A DNA stretch of 64,000 nucleotides from Aurelia coerulea (GCA_039566865.1 CM076954.1:8502001-8566000); one strand, 5' to 3'; positions 43,055-54,563 are shown, counted from the first letter of the stretch. Translations and numbers: made by a program. Notes: generated from the sequence alone by a model not told the origin.

Positions 43055-43587
43055 TTAAGAAAGGCGAAAAAGATGGGCGTTATATACCAATCTCCAACAT
43101 CTGTACTTAGACAATTTGTCAGTATCAGCATTCATCATACTAGGAATCCAAGAGACATGTAGTAATATGTCAATTTCTCTACAAATTGAACTAATTTCTA
43201 AAGCAATGGAATGCAGTTCATGGATTTTTCTCCAAACGTGGACTGTTCTCAATGCTGTGTAATTATCAACTTTCCACACAACTCTTCTCGATTTAATAAT
43301 GGGGAGACAACGTTTAGGCAAAAAAGTACAGTAGTCAATTCACGCCAAGAAGAACTTTTCATCGTTTCTTCAAAAGAAAACCTCCTATAGGCTTTAAAAC
43401 AATTATTGAGCATCGCTCCAACCCCTGTAGCGCTAGCGTCAGAAGATATAATAACCGATGTCAGATTCGAGTCATGTATGTTGAAATTTAAAGATTTGAT
43501 ATTATTTTGCCCAAAAATAATTTCTAAGTGAGCACCAGCGAAATTAAGTATGTTTAAAAACAGCATCCTAAGCAGATCAGCCCTCAA
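43055..43587 (-). pseudogene. DIRS RNase H region
   Basis: 43587-43249 has VIISSDASATGVGAMLNN and SSSWRELTTVLFCLNVV, the first Asp and the Glu-bearing WREL helix of DIRS-type RNase H. 43321-43055 continues in another frame with VWKVDNYTALRTV, ICREIDILLHVSWIPSMMNA and DTDKLSK, the last two catalytic acidic positions. One frameshift separates the halves. Confidence 0.7.
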
Positions 43588-43599
43588 TTACAGGATATA

Positions 43600-45350
43600 A
43601 GTATCTTGATTTGAGGCTTATGATGTTTCCTAAAACATATTTTGTTGACGATAATTTACCAGCGAATCGGGTTAACTTTCTTGTAGTTGTATAGGGTTTT
43701 GTAAAAGTGTATAGTTTGATTCAATATTCAATCTATTCGATTTTGTGGTATGAATAAAATATTAGTATCAAAATCCATGGTAACCCCAATCCATGTTAAT
43801 AATTTTGTTGATTCCTAAACAGATTTTTCATCATTTGCCATAAAACCCGCCTTCGCAGTGCAGTTGAGCCTTAGGTTTGGAGTCAGCAATGGCTATACGA
43901 TGATCAAGATAAACACAAATTTTAATTCCTTCAGAACGCCAATTTTTGTTTGATTGATTGTTTGTTTGTTTGTTTGTTTGTCTGTTTGTTTTTTACTCCT
44001 TCAAAATATCCAGGAAAAAACCGAGAAAGGCTTGATGATCTCGAAAAATATCCATGTGATGATAACCTTGCTTCAAGTCAAACTTAAAAACAAAATGGTT
44101 CGATTGTAAATAGTTCTCAAAGGAACGCCAATCATCAACACGAATGTTTTCAAAAATTGAATGTTTGTTTATATGTCATAAATCAATCATCAATCTCAAT
44201 TTTCCTGAAGAATTCACAACAACCGATAGGGGACTCACAACATGTGGGGTAAAACTGACTTCCACCGCTGAGCCACGCCTTAACCCTATCCAGACTGGGG
44301 GGGCACAAAGTGCCCCCCCTAGTAAACTTTTCCACACAGCTCGTCGAGTATCTCTAGAATAGTGTAGCTTTTTTGTGACTTTTAGTTTCTATCTATGAGA
44401 CATCTTTTGGTGTCAATTTCAAAAATTGTGACTCTGATTCCGGGGGTCAACACATGACTTTAAATCGAGTGCTCCGCAAAATAAATACCTTTTAAATCAT
44501 AACTTTGGAACCACTGGCTCTATGACAATGAGACAAACATTGTTGAGCTCGTCTTGAAACAAGCTTTCATCTGATATATAGTTTATTGATTGTTGATTAC
44601 GTCATCAACAATTGGTTGTTGCGCATGCGTACTGACGAAAAACCATGTTATGCTTCATTTTTAGAAAACTGAGTGACATTATATGATGCAGCAGGTCTTT
44701 TTATGTATATTTAGCATTTTTTGCTATTTTTAAAAGTAATTTATAATCAATCTTGGACAAAAATTGCAATTTTTTTCGTATAAAATAAATAAATGCTGAC
44801 ATCAGCAAAAATATTAGTGTTACAAAGCAAAAATTCAAAATAGGAATTACAAGGATATAATCCTTCTATGTTTCAAAGATCATATCGATATATTTTATCA
44901 ATGTGGAGATACAACGCGACAAAGTACATGTGGTTTTACACCCAAATTAGCAACATTTGCTGAAACCAGGGGGGCACTTTGTGCCCCCCCAGTCTCCCCA
45001 GAGTTTCAAAAAGCCTATTCTGGATAGGGTTAACAGTTCTAAACTGCTTTAAGAAACAAAATCTTGGTAGAAATAAGAAGATTTGTTATTTCTAAATAAA
45101 GCCTGCTTCGGTGTATTTATAAGAGGTACTTTGTAAACAAATTTAATCAATTCAAAAACACTCTCTGGTGCCTTGGTATATTCTCAAATGGCCACATTTT
45201 TGCCAAATTTTCTCTCACACATGTTTCATTGGACATATCCAAATCAAAATCAAGACACAAGTCTTTTTCAAAACGAAAATCGAATTCATTGATAAATAAA
45301 GCATTAAAATACTCATCTTGGTTTTTGCTAGGATTGAAGTCTCCAAAAAG
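43600..45350 (-). pseudogene. DIRS reverse transcriptase (split by piggyBac MITE)
   Basis: 45350-45034 encodes the stretch before the fingers (FINEFDFRFEKDL, ENLAKMWPFE, VFLN..NLFTKY). After the 44284-45029 insertion, 44283-44010 gives PLSVVVNSSGKLRLMIDL, then VDDWRSFENYLQSNHFVFKF and DLKQGYHHMDI, which is motif A. Near 43890 the catalytic box reads VYLDHRIAIADS, so YLDD has become YLDH. Stops and a (TTTG)n expansion (43945-43995) add further damage. It is inactive. Confidence 0.7.
44284..45029. mobile_element. piggyBac-type MITE (746 bp)
   Basis: TTAA at 44280-44283 and 45030-45033 bounds CCCTATCCAGA and TCTGGATAGGG. Both ends also carry the near-palindrome GGGGGGCACAAAGTGCCCCC. The right end has an extra ~25 bp between terminus and palindrome. 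No ORF. It interrupts the DIRS reverse transcriptase. Confidence 0.9.
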
Positions 45351-45889
45351 TTACTGATGACTGTCCGCAAGCCAGGCAAATGTCGGTTTGCTAAAAAACG
45401 TTTCTTTCAATCGTCATCTGACTCGTGCATCAGCTCCCGTTTTAAACTCTTGCTGTCGAACTACGACCATTGAACTCTGGTACGACTGCTTGAGGGGCAA
45501 TGCCTCGCTGTTATATCCAAGGTGTCCTACCACTTTGCGAATGTGTTTCCCTGGTTTCCATTTCATCGTCTAGCGTTTGTCTTGTCCCACTTTCAGATTT
45601 TCCTTCGGTCGCAAACATAACGCTAGCAGCACACCTATCTTTCATAAAAGTACTTGCTATCGACCTGTGATTCTCCACGCCTTGAAGAGCTCTTTGTATT
45701 TTTTTTTAAATTCATTTAAAAATTACAATATAGGTTTACAAGCTACACTAGTTTATAAAATTACTATACAACTATACAATACTACTGGAACGATACCCCG
45801 AGGAGCAAAAGGCTATGACTACCCCGAAGCCATTTTGACATAGATATTAAAACTAAAGATTAAAACTAAAGTCTAAAACTAAAGCTAAA

Positions 45890-46005
45890 GTCTGTCTCAA
45901 ATTACATGCCACGGGAAATGTCTGCGATCGAAACAAAATGTAAGTGTTTGGATGGGTAATTAGACATTGTTGCAGATATTGCATGGCATCTAATTCGAGA
46001 CAGAC
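45890..46005. mobile_element. MITE in LINE beta 3' UTR
   Basis: GTCTGTCTCAAATTACATGC and, at the other end, GCATCTAATTCGAGACAGAC are inverted over about 22 bp with a few mismatches. The total is about 116 bp. Same design as the MITE at 12979. Confidence 0.6.
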
Positions 46006-46114
46006 GTTTAACATACAGCGAAAAAAGAACAAAATAGAAGCAAAGAAAAGAAGAACACATTTACTTCAATGAGACATGGTGGTTGTGATTGTGTGGCTTA
46101 TAACGGAGTGTGAA

Positions 46115-47175
46115 GTTTTCTAATCAAATCGACCGGATTTGTGGATAAATTTTAAAGTTAGTAGGAGTATATTTTTATTGAGTTCGTTGGGAAAATTTTT
46201 ATCACCATACAATAAAATTTGCAATAGAACGTTATTTTGGAAATTAGTATATCCAAATGGTCGTAATAAAGCAAAAACTCCAGCGAGAAGATCTCTGCGT
46301 GGTACTGCAAAGGATGGGCAAAGCAACAAAAAGTGTTCTGTATCCTGGTATCCCTAAAATTGTGGTTGAATTTGTGAAGGTTTAATTTGCTGAGACCAAC
46401 CCTGAGTTGAGTGAGATAGGATAGACCTGTTGGGTCATGAATGCCAAAGATAGATCTTACAGGGGGTCTAATTATTGATAAAAGTTTCTTCTTAAAATAG
46501 AAACAGACGGTTCAAGTCTAATCTCAGGATCAAGTTCGTTCCATTCAGATAAGCAATGAGGATAGAAACTACACTTAAATTTTTCTGTTCTGGCCTTTAT
46601 TCGCCCAATAACATCCTGGTTGCGAAGAGAGTAATGTAACTGTTGAAGTGGTGGGATTGGATCCCTAGTATAGACTGGAGTTAGATTATTAAGGATCTTG
46701 TAGAACAAAGTAAGGCGTCTGCTCCACCTTCGGCAGCTTAGCGATTCCCAGCCAAGTTCTGTGTACAGCTTTTCTCGTGATGTTCCTCTCCATGTTCCCG
46801 TAATTGCTCGCGCAGCAGAATACTGGACAGACTCTAATTTTTCCATCAAGCTCGGTAAAATGATGCTACCACTGAATTCGTATACTTTTGCCGGAATATG
46901 GTAAATAACATCCCCGTAGTCAAGATGAGGTCTTACATAGAGCTTATATGACTCGTTCAGAGTATGCCTGGGCAGATATTTGGAGAGATATTTCAGCAAG
47001 CCAATACCCTTCCTTGATTTGGAGATAGCTGATTTGATATGGGCAGAAAAAGACAAATTTAAATCTAGTATGATTCCTAAGTGTTTATGTTAATCTACTT
47101 TCATTACTGGTATGTTGTTGAAAAGAATTTCTGGATGATCAGCTTTAATCTTTTTCCTTGAAAATGCGAGTTCCA
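46115..47175 (-). pseudogene. LINE beta ORF2, C-terminal part
   Basis: Continues ORF2 left of the palindrome insertion: after FSRKK-like codons it has a stop in VD*HKHLG near 47093, then LSFSAHIKSAISKSRKGIGL, YLPRHTLNESYKLYVRPHLD and a later frameshift near 46490. The terminal frame ends FIHKSGRFD at 46120. This is the thumb and C-terminal domain; copy 1 shows the same order at 20031-20960. Confidence 0.8.
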
Positions 47176-48864
47176 AAGATAAGGCTCAAATCCTTACTGG
47201 TTGCCAGAGCATGCGGAAATCATCCAATTTCATGCTTGTCAGCCAATGAGATCACCGCTTTCTAGCCCCTGGAGACAAAATCGGTCGTTTGAGGTAAATT
47301 TTCTAGTACCCTCACTAAAACTGAAATGGATGCTAAAATACTTCAGTTATTTGCAATTTTTTTTAATAAATCAGTTGTGGGGATGTCCGTCCAGAGTTGT
47401 TTGCATGTTTAGGCACATAGCTTGTTTGGGGCCGGAGCTGCGTTCATTTTCCGGTCGAAGAATATTGACCTTCGTTGAAATATCTATAGAAATCGCTACA
47501 AATGAGATATACAGATAAGAATTTCAGCGATTATGCATACTGACCTGAGCAATAACCCAAACTCCTTCACTGCTATCATATCTCAAAACTGGAGGCAATT
47601 TCTAATGATTTCTGGCAGAGATATCATTTGGGCCTAAGCTTGTCCTCGCTTAAAACTCATTCCATTGCACTTAAAAAGTTATGGTAAAATTCGTGAGCTA
47701 AATAATGCACTTACCCATGACTCAGGCACCAGTTTGACTTTGTTTGCCTTTTTTACATTAGCAAATTTTTATAAGAAACGACCAGTTGTGGGCGAATTGC
47801 AAAAACTTTCCTTGGTCCATATTTTTCTCTGCATATCTCTCCGCTTCAAACAACAAACAGTGAACTTTGTATCATAAAAGTCTTGCATCACAAAACATTC
47901 CTATAGAACGAGTCCATGCGCTTTAGCGAGGCACTCGTGAATTGTTTTCACGCATTTGATTCAATCAGTCAATGCAAACAAACAAAAGAACAAAAACGGG
48001 TATCTTTCGTAGCGAACCCAAAACAATATTTTGTTCTTTTTATGTTTTGCATTGATTGAAATAAGAACGAAAATAACGAAATGTGTGAATACAATTCACG
48101 AGTGTCTCGCTAAAGCGCATGGACTCGTTCTATAGGAATGTTTGTGATGCAAGACTTTTCTGATACAAAACAAAGTTCACTGTTTGTTGTTTGAAGTGGA
48201 GAGATGTGCAGAGAAAAATATGGACCAAAGAAAGTTTTTGCAATTCGCCCACAACTGGTCGTTTCTTATAAAAATTTCCTAATGTAAAAAAGGCAAACGA
48301 AGTCAAAATGGTGCCTGAGTCATGGGTAAGTGCATTATTTAGCTCACGAATTTTACCATAACTTTTTAAGTGCAATGGAATGAGTTTTAAGCGAGGAAAA
48401 GCTTAGGCCCAAATGATATCTCTGCCAGAAATCATTAGAAATTGCCTCCAGATTTGAGATATGATAGCAGTGAAGGAGTTTGGGTTATTGCTCAGGTCAG
48501 TAAGCATAATCGCTGAAATTCTTATCTGTATATCTCATTTGTAGCGATTTCTATAGATATTTCAACGAAGGTCAATATTCTTCGACCGGAAAATGAACGC
48601 AGCTCCGGCCCCAAACAAGCTATGTGCCTAAACATGTAAACAACTCTGGACGGACATCCCCACAACTGATTTATTAAAAAAAATTGCAAATAACTGAAGT
48701 ATTTTAGCATCCATTTCAGTTTTAGTGAGGGTACTAGAAAATTTACCTCAAACGACCGATTTTGTCTCCAGGGGCTAGAAAGCGGTGATCTCATTGGCTG
48801 ACAAGCATGAAATTGGATGATTTCCGCATGCTCTGGCAACCAGTAAGGATTTGAGCCTTATCTT
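47176..48864. mobile_element. 1.69-kb near-perfect palindrome, Mutator-like
   Basis: The left arm from 47176 and the right arm to 48864 are inverted copies nearly to the centre (about 48020). The 105-codon frames at 47201-47518 (+) and 48522-48839 (-) differ by one residue. The ends read AAGATAAGGCTCAAATCCTT and its complement. GCGAGTTCCA (47166-47175) and GTGAGTTCCA (48865-48874) are a 10-bp duplication with one mismatch. Long arms and a 9-10-bp duplication fit a Mutator-like foldback element. The mirrored frames are not believed to be genes. Confidence 0.9.
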
Positions 48865-50552
48865 GTGAGTTCCATAGCTTGTTTTCGTGGATCAGGATTA
48901 AACGACATCCTCCAGTCATGAGCCCACTGACTTATCAACTCCAAGTCATGGTTCATGTCATTAGCGGCCGAATTTGAATCTTGGACGACCGTAAATAATG
49001 ACGTATCATCAGCGAAGAGCTTGACATTACACTTTAGGTCATCGGTTAGGTCATTTATATACACAAGGAAGAATAAGGGCCCTAGAATAGAGCCCTGGGG
49101 TACTCCTGCCAAAATATCTCCCCAAGAAGAACTCTGCCCATTCAGAACAGTTCGCTGCTTTCTATCCTTGAGAAAACTTTTGATAAGAGAGAGAAAATTT
49201 CCAGAGACGCCACATCGTGTTAATTTAAAGATAAGACCATCATGCCAAACCCTGTCAAATGCTTTGGAAAGATCAAGATACACAGAACGAACATCAAGAG
49301 GAGGATTGCAATCAAATGCTTTAAAGATGGTATGTGTTATTGAGAGTAACTGGTTGACTGTAGAGTCACCTGGACGAAAACCTGATTGATTTGGGTTAAG
49401 TAATTCAGATGATACAAGATGTGAATATAGGGAATCGTACATGAGTTTTTCAAGTATTTTCCCAAAGATTGGAAGAAGTGAAATAGGACGGTAGTTTCCC
49501 TTCAAATTTTTCTCATTCTTTTTGTGAACAGGCACAACGTTTGCATGCTTCCATATATGGGGAAATAGACCACATCTGAGGCAATTTGTGAATATTATCT
49601 TCAATGGAGCAACTAGTGCAGTATCACCTAGCTTTATCATTCTCACAGATATTTCATCCCATCCATGTGCTTTATTAGGATTAAGTGATCGTATGATTTG
49701 TAGTATCTTTTGCTCAGAGATAACAAAGCTATCTATCAGAGTAGAAGTCAAGGGTGTATGTTCTGGAATTACACTGCCTGTGTCAATAGTCGTACACTGA
49801 AGTATGAAATATTCATTGAATAACTGTGCCTTTTTAGTAAAGTCAGTCACAAGCAGCCCATTCTCTAAAAGTGGTGGTATTATTGCAATCTTGGCCTTAT
49901 TTAAAACAGTATTGATCAAGGACCAATACGTTTTTCTAGGGGTTCCAGGGCTAGCTAGGGTTGTGCCTGCCTTAAGAAAATATTTCCGTTTTGCATCCTC
50001 AATCATTCTTGAACCTTCAGATATCATATTTTGTATCCCCGCAAGCTTGTCGTCCCGTTGACCATTCCTCACGAAGCTTTTATAAGCACGACTCTTGTTC
50101 CTCAGAAAGTTTTTCACAGTTTGCGTTATCCACGGTGCTTGACAGGGTCTAATCGTTTTAATTTTGTTTGGAATAAAGTTGGAATAAATGTTCAAAAGTA
50201 CTTCATTGAGCAATTTGACCTGCTCATTGGGACGTGGTATGTTGTCGAGATGCTCTCTCCAATTGAACATTTCAATACTTTTCATAATGGCAACAAAATC
50301 TGCCTTGTCATAGTACCAAATCCTGCGGGTGTGAGGGGGTAGTGTTATGCTTGAAACTGATAATTTCCCACGAACAATTTGGTGATGACAGTGTTCATGC
50401 AGAGACGGATGAACACCAGATTCAATATAGAGGTTAGGCTGATTGGTAAAAATCAAGTCAATACAAGATTTAGAACCCCCAATTAAATGAGTTGGTTCTG
50501 AAATTAATTGGTGAAGGCCAAGTTCAGAAGCAAAAGGCTCAAGTAATTTTCC
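48865..50552 (-). pseudogene. LINE beta ORF2, RT part
   Basis: In frame with the endonuclease after one stop at 50552. It starts with the last endonuclease strand (SKSCIDLIFTNQPNLY and a His-rich SLHEHCHH), a linker, then RT: NPNKAHGWDEISVRMIKLGD, ANVVPVHKKNEKNLKGNYRP, SGFRPGDSTVNQLLSI, YLDLSKAFDRVWH, GVPQGSILGPLFFLVYINDL and the catalytic FADDTSLF near 49020. The frame is cut at AMEL by the palindrome and resumes at 47175. A uniform open reading of 530 codons shows that inactivation was recent. Confidence 0.88.
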
Positions 50553-51533
50553 CTAGTTATTTTCAATATCATCTTCCCACCATTGAGTTGAGCGACAGTT
50601 GAAATCGCCGGTGATAATAACACAAAATGGATTTTCATCATGTATCTTGGATAGCAATAGATCGAAATTTACCATGAAGTTATCAAACTCACTCTGATCC
50701 TGGCTTGGACTACGATAAATTACGGCAAAAAAATATTTTTTCCTGTCTATTTGAATCTCAGATACAACACATTCAGGGAGAGTCACCAAGTCAGGACGAT
50801 TTTTTGAAGGAAGAGAGTCTTTGACATAAAGCCCAACGCCGCCCCTTTTCACATTCTGAGGATGGTTGCTTTTATAAAACGTGTAGCCACCAAGTGCTAG
50901 CCTATCTTCATTGATAGTGGTGTCAAGGTGGGTTTCAACAATACCGATCAGGTCATAATTGTACACTGAGTTGTAGGCCTCTAAGAGAGAAACTCGCAAG
51001 AAGTCATGCGCAGTAATACTATTTAAATTCCAGGAACAAAAATCCAGTGTTTCAGGGCCAGGATTCATTTCTATATCACCGCTTAGCAGAATCGTCTTGA
51101 AAACCAACCATTGCGTATGAAGTGTATAGCAAGTTATGCATCCAGTGTAAAAATACGCGTACAGAAAGAGAAATTGCTTGACAGCTGAACGCTTATTGTG
51201 AACAAGACTAAAGACAGCATGCGGAATACGCTTGAAAAGTTCAACAGTCGTGTAAATTACTATCTTCGCAAGGCGATGCACACGAGCAAACAAAGGCAAG
51301 AAACATAGCTGTGCCTCCACAGAGTGTGCAGCAAGAAATTGTATCATTAGTACCAAAGGTAATACAATTATTGAAGTTGCAATAAAACAACAACAAAGCC
51401 AGTAAAGCTTGAGGATGCGAATAACAAAAGAGAACGGCCGAATATTTTTACACAGGGGAGACGATGTTTGAATGGATACACAAAAACACCCTATTGTTGC
51501 TCGCAATTGATTGATTTCAACCGGCATCATCAA
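50553..51533 (-). CDS. LINE beta ORF2 start: hydrophobic leader, 2A peptide, apurinic endonuclease
   Basis: A 326-codon frame. Residues ~30-140 are rich in hydrophobic helices (RILKLYWLCCCFIATSIIVL). Residues ~152-160 read GDIEMNPGP, the ribosome-skipping 2A signature. The endonuclease follows immediately: WNLNSI, IGIVETHLD, KRGGVGLYVKDS, FFAVIYRSPS, and ITGDFNCRSTQWW with the catalytic D and N. A stop after ENN interrupts the run into the RT. If 2A works, the leader is released as a separate ~160-residue hydrophobic peptide. Several non-LTR elements of marine animals carry 2A near the start of an ORF. The chosen ATG is the first of three. Confidence 0.85.
   Translation of the reverse strand: MMMPVEINQLRATIGCFCVSIQTSSPLCKNIRPFSFVIRILKLYWLCCCFIATSIIVLPLVLMIQFLAAHSVEAQLCFLPLFARVHRLAKIVIYTTVELFKRIPHAVFSLVHNKRSAVKQFLFLYAYFYTGCITCYTLHTQWLVFKTILLSGDIEMNPGPETLDFCSWNLNSITAHDFLRVSLLEAYNSVYNYDLIGIVETHLDTTINEDRLALGGYTFYKSNHPQNVKRGGVGLYVKDSLPSKNRPDLVTLPECVVSEIQIDRKKYFFAVIYRSPSQDQSEFDNFMVNFDLLLSKIHDENPFCVIITGDFNCRSTQWWEDDIENN
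51054..51080 (-). other. 2A ribosome-skipping sequence
   Basis: The codons encode GDIEMNPGP, which fits the D-x-E-x-N-P-G-P consensus. Skipping would occur between the final Gly and Pro. The preceding residues (WLVFKTILLS) have the hydrophobic/helical character seen upstream of active 2A sequences. Confidence 0.85.
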
Positions 51534-52636
51534 AAAGAAGTCCTCCCGCTGGTCCTAGGGGGCAATAGGCCACAATGCAACCACCATTCACCCATTTTAA
51601 AGAATATAACAAAACATGTATCAAACAAAAAGAAGACCCTACATCAACAATAGTACAGTTATAACAAATAAGCAAGATGTAAACAATCAACGAAAACATA
51701 CGAAGAATGTGATGAAACATTAACAATAAAAAGAACACAATGAAAGATGTTGCACAAGACGACATCAAAGTTAAGAAGGACTGCAAACCATGACGCCTGT
51801 GAGGATTTATTGTATCTAAAAATGATACTTCGCCATTTGAAAGGCGGGAAAATAGGGCTTTTGCTTGGAAACATTGCTTTGTTTGACAAGAAAAAGTTAT
51901 ATACTAGGGCCTCGTGGGATTTCAACACATTAGGGAGTTGATTGTTATTAGCGCAGGCTTTGAAAGCATCTTGTTAACCAGAGTAACAGGCAGTTTGGGG
52001 AAAAGGTTACGGTCTTCTGGGAATCACTGTGTTTAGATGCAGCGTATTGAAACAGGGCAAGTTGGCATGTTTACAATACCTATTCACCACAAAGGCTTTT
52101 CATTTAAGGCTAGGATACTATGACCCCTCAGGTTGAACCCTCAGGCTGAAGCATTGGACTGAAAAAGTAACTGAAAAATACATATGTTTTCATGAGAAAA
52201 CTATTACTAAGATGGCAAAAAAGAAACAAAAATTAAATAAATAAAAGAAAAATTTTGAGCGAAATTTGAAAAGCTCTAGTCTGAGAAGTAGTTAGGATAG
52301 GAAACGTTCAAAAGTTAAATGCAACGATATTGTATCAAAATATGACGTTGAAACTTTTGATGCGACGTAATATTAGCCAACTAAGAAGCGAAAATTTTCA
52401 TGAAGAATTAAGAAACTTTTAGCACTATGGTCTGATCAAAGTTTCTTATAAAAATAAAACCTGCCTGTACGCAACCTGAAGGAGCACAGTGACCTCAGAT
52501 TTTGGGATGTCCGAAAACAAAATTTGCACCAAACGATATCTAAGATATAGTTCAAACACACCAGACTAAATCAAACCTAATCATCACACAACACGAAAAG
52601 TTTGCGATTTAATAACATACGCTCAAGTTTGGGAGA
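51534..52636. other. Spacer between LINE beta ORF1 and ORF2
   Basis: No long frame. A stretch at about 52400-52470 (AAGAATTAAGAAACTTTTAG ... GTTTCTTATAAAAA) resembles the inner end of the first transposon's inverted repeat. Whether it is native to the LINE or inserted is unclear. Confidence 0.4.
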
Positions 52637-53485
52637 TCAGGCCATTTCATCTAAAATGTTGTTCATTTCTCTTACGGTATTGAAGAATCTAAATTCTCCT
52701 GTTTGAAACTTGAATCCCAGTCGGCAATTCACATCCACAAAAGAAAAATCGATGTTTGGATTGTCAGCCTTTTGCTCCTTGGCTAAACTGAGCAACGTGG
52801 ATCTTCTATTGGTTATATCTAGGCGAATGGACTGGCCGTTACTGAGCTTTTTCCTTGCTTTGTAAACGGCGGTACGCTGACCCCATGAATGGAATTTCAC
52901 AATGATGGCTTGATGCGTTATCCCATGTTCCTGGTACGTTTGTCCAATACGGTGGGCTCTATCGATATCCTTTTCATCTATTTCTACTTCTATTTCTTTA
53001 CACATTGTTTTGACTTTTGAAAGGAAATCATCGACTTTGCGAGAGGATGGGACAGGTATACCAAAAATGCGAAGACACGCCCTTCGGCTATATAGCTCTA
53101 AGTCGTCTAAACGCACGTCCTGCTCTTCTATGACAGCCTCATGTATTTTAATCTTTTCTTTGAATTCTGTTTCCATTCGATCAATGCGCCCTTCAAGATT
53201 TTCCATATGAGCTTCAAAGATGTCCAGTTTCCCTTTCAGGGCAACAATTTCATGCTCCAGTGGTTACGTCGCTTCCTTTATCTTTTCCGTTAGAGATTCC
53301 TGAATTTCACTTTTTAAAGTTGAAACCAAATCATTCATGTATTCCACATTTACAAGATTTGAAACCGCTCCTTGAATTACTTCCTCGACGATTTGCTTAA
53401 TTTCTTCTTTCTCCATATTGTGTGAGGAAGCGGTTCTCGTTTTCAGTGGCATGTGGCGTGTTAGGCCCAAATCCTTTTGAGCCAA
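52637..53485 (-). pseudogene. LINE beta ORF1 (coiled coil plus RRM-like nucleic-acid-binding domain)
   Basis: From 53485 the frame has EEIKQIVEEVIQGAVSNLVN and a stop at about 53265, then continues in the same frame with a coiled coil (MENLEGRIDRMETEFKEKIK), LDDLELYSRRACLRIFGIP, DIDRAHRIGQ, AIIVKFHSWGQRTAVYKARK and a C-terminal half to 52637. The RIFGIP strand, DRAHR and KF.....R..V..ARK motifs are those of L1-ORF1-like RRM proteins that bind the element RNA. One nonsense codon is the only visible damage. Confidence 0.8.
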
Positions 53486-53786
53486 AGTGATCGTTTTATT
53501 GCAAAAACAACGGCGAAACCCCCATACAAATTCAACTCGACATTGCAGTTGTTACTCCAGCAAATTCCAGCACAAACTACATTACTCAATAAATCCACCA
53601 ACAGGCGCCAGAGGTAACACTCACTTCTCACCAAAATGCATGTCCGCCTTCGACAACAACGACAACACAACTTTTATATTTGCCTCCTAAGCACGCCTCC
53701 ACGGAGATCGTGCAACAGTATTCCCTTAAGAAACTTATCAATGCTACTACAAAATAGTTTCCTATTGTACTGTTAATAAATTCATA

Positions 53787-54560
53787 TATTGGGAGTGCTT
53801 CGGAGACTACTTGTAGTTAACATGAAGCAAGAATTCCCAAAAGGAAACATAATGCTCATAGAAGGGAGAAATATGCTAGGAAATACCCTCTCCAACACTC
53901 AGAAACTAGGAAATAGGTGGTATCGAGCAGGTCTTATCTAAATCTTTGTCGTTTTTGAAAATGCACTGTTTTTAAAGTTTGATTCAGAAAACGAGCAGCA
54001 AACAGATAGCAAATACAAAAAATAAATAAATGCAATGGTTGAAAAATTGACAATGAATCATTCAAAGTACAAATTTACAAAACGACACTTCTAGAATGTC
54101 CCGCAATTTCCAGGTGCTGATACAGAAAAACCTTACTTACAATGATAATATCTGCAACTAAAATTTCAAAAAGGAAAATATTCTTCCGTGAACACCTAGT
54201 AGAATTCCATAAAGATGTTTTTAGATTTTTTCTTACCTTGTAGAGACATGATGCAAATTCATTCTTTGTGCTCACGCCAACTGTAACCTATTTAACTGTA
54301 ATGGCGCGAACTTAACAGCCATATGATCTATTAGACGATATCTCATAAAATTCCGCGAGAATAGTCGCTTTTTCTGAGCGACAGGCATGCAGATCAACCC
54401 ACTTTTGCAATAATTCAGGCTGCTTAGTTTCATCAGACCCGCAAAAGCAAAATTGCGAAATTCACATTTGATACATAATAAATCTTAAAGCGGTATCCCT
54501 TTTAGGTTTGTATAGCACGGGACATCATCGTGGTGGAGGGGAAATCTCCTGATGAGCAAC
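53787..54560. other. Intron sequence, no feature recognised
   Basis: No recognisable ORF or repeat beyond the end of the DIRS element. Confidence 0.35.
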
Positions 54561-54563
54561 GCA

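Larger units (their letters stand above)
45699..53672 (-). mobile_element. LINE beta, copy 2, near full length
   Basis: Its ends are given by the DIRS repeat A it splits: 45634-45698 and 53673-53786 join to give A2. The element starts at the right with a 5' UTR (53672-53486), then ORF1 (53485-52637), spacer, ORF2 (51533 to about 46117), 3' UTR and an A-run (complement of the T-run at 45700-45707). Without the 1.69-kb palindrome it is about 6.3 kb. The flanks CTCTTTGTA and ACTTTTATA look like a diverged target duplication. Inactive through stops at about 53265, 50552 and 47093, but otherwise well preserved. Confidence 0.85.
40013..53786 (-). mobile_element. DIRS-type element (PAT/Ngaro-like) with split direct repeats, multiply interrupted
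   Basis: Minus-strand order: repeat A1 (53786-53673 and 45698-45634, split by a LINE), RT (45350-43600), RNase H (43587-43055), tyrosine recombinase (41420-40700), repeat B1 (40495-40400), repeat A2 (40400-40228), repeat B2 (40110-40013). A1-ORFs-B1-A2-B2 is the split-direct-repeat layout of PAT and Ngaro-type elements. After removing the LINE (8.0 kb), a piggyBac MITE (0.75 kb) and a LINE tail (0.44 kb), about 4.6 kb remains, a normal size. All ORFs are broken. Confidence 0.75.

Noticed and set aside
47201..47518. 105-codon ORF, with an almost identical one at 48522-48839
   Set aside because: They are mirror images in the two arms of a palindrome, with no recognisable protein motif; duplication explains the similarity.
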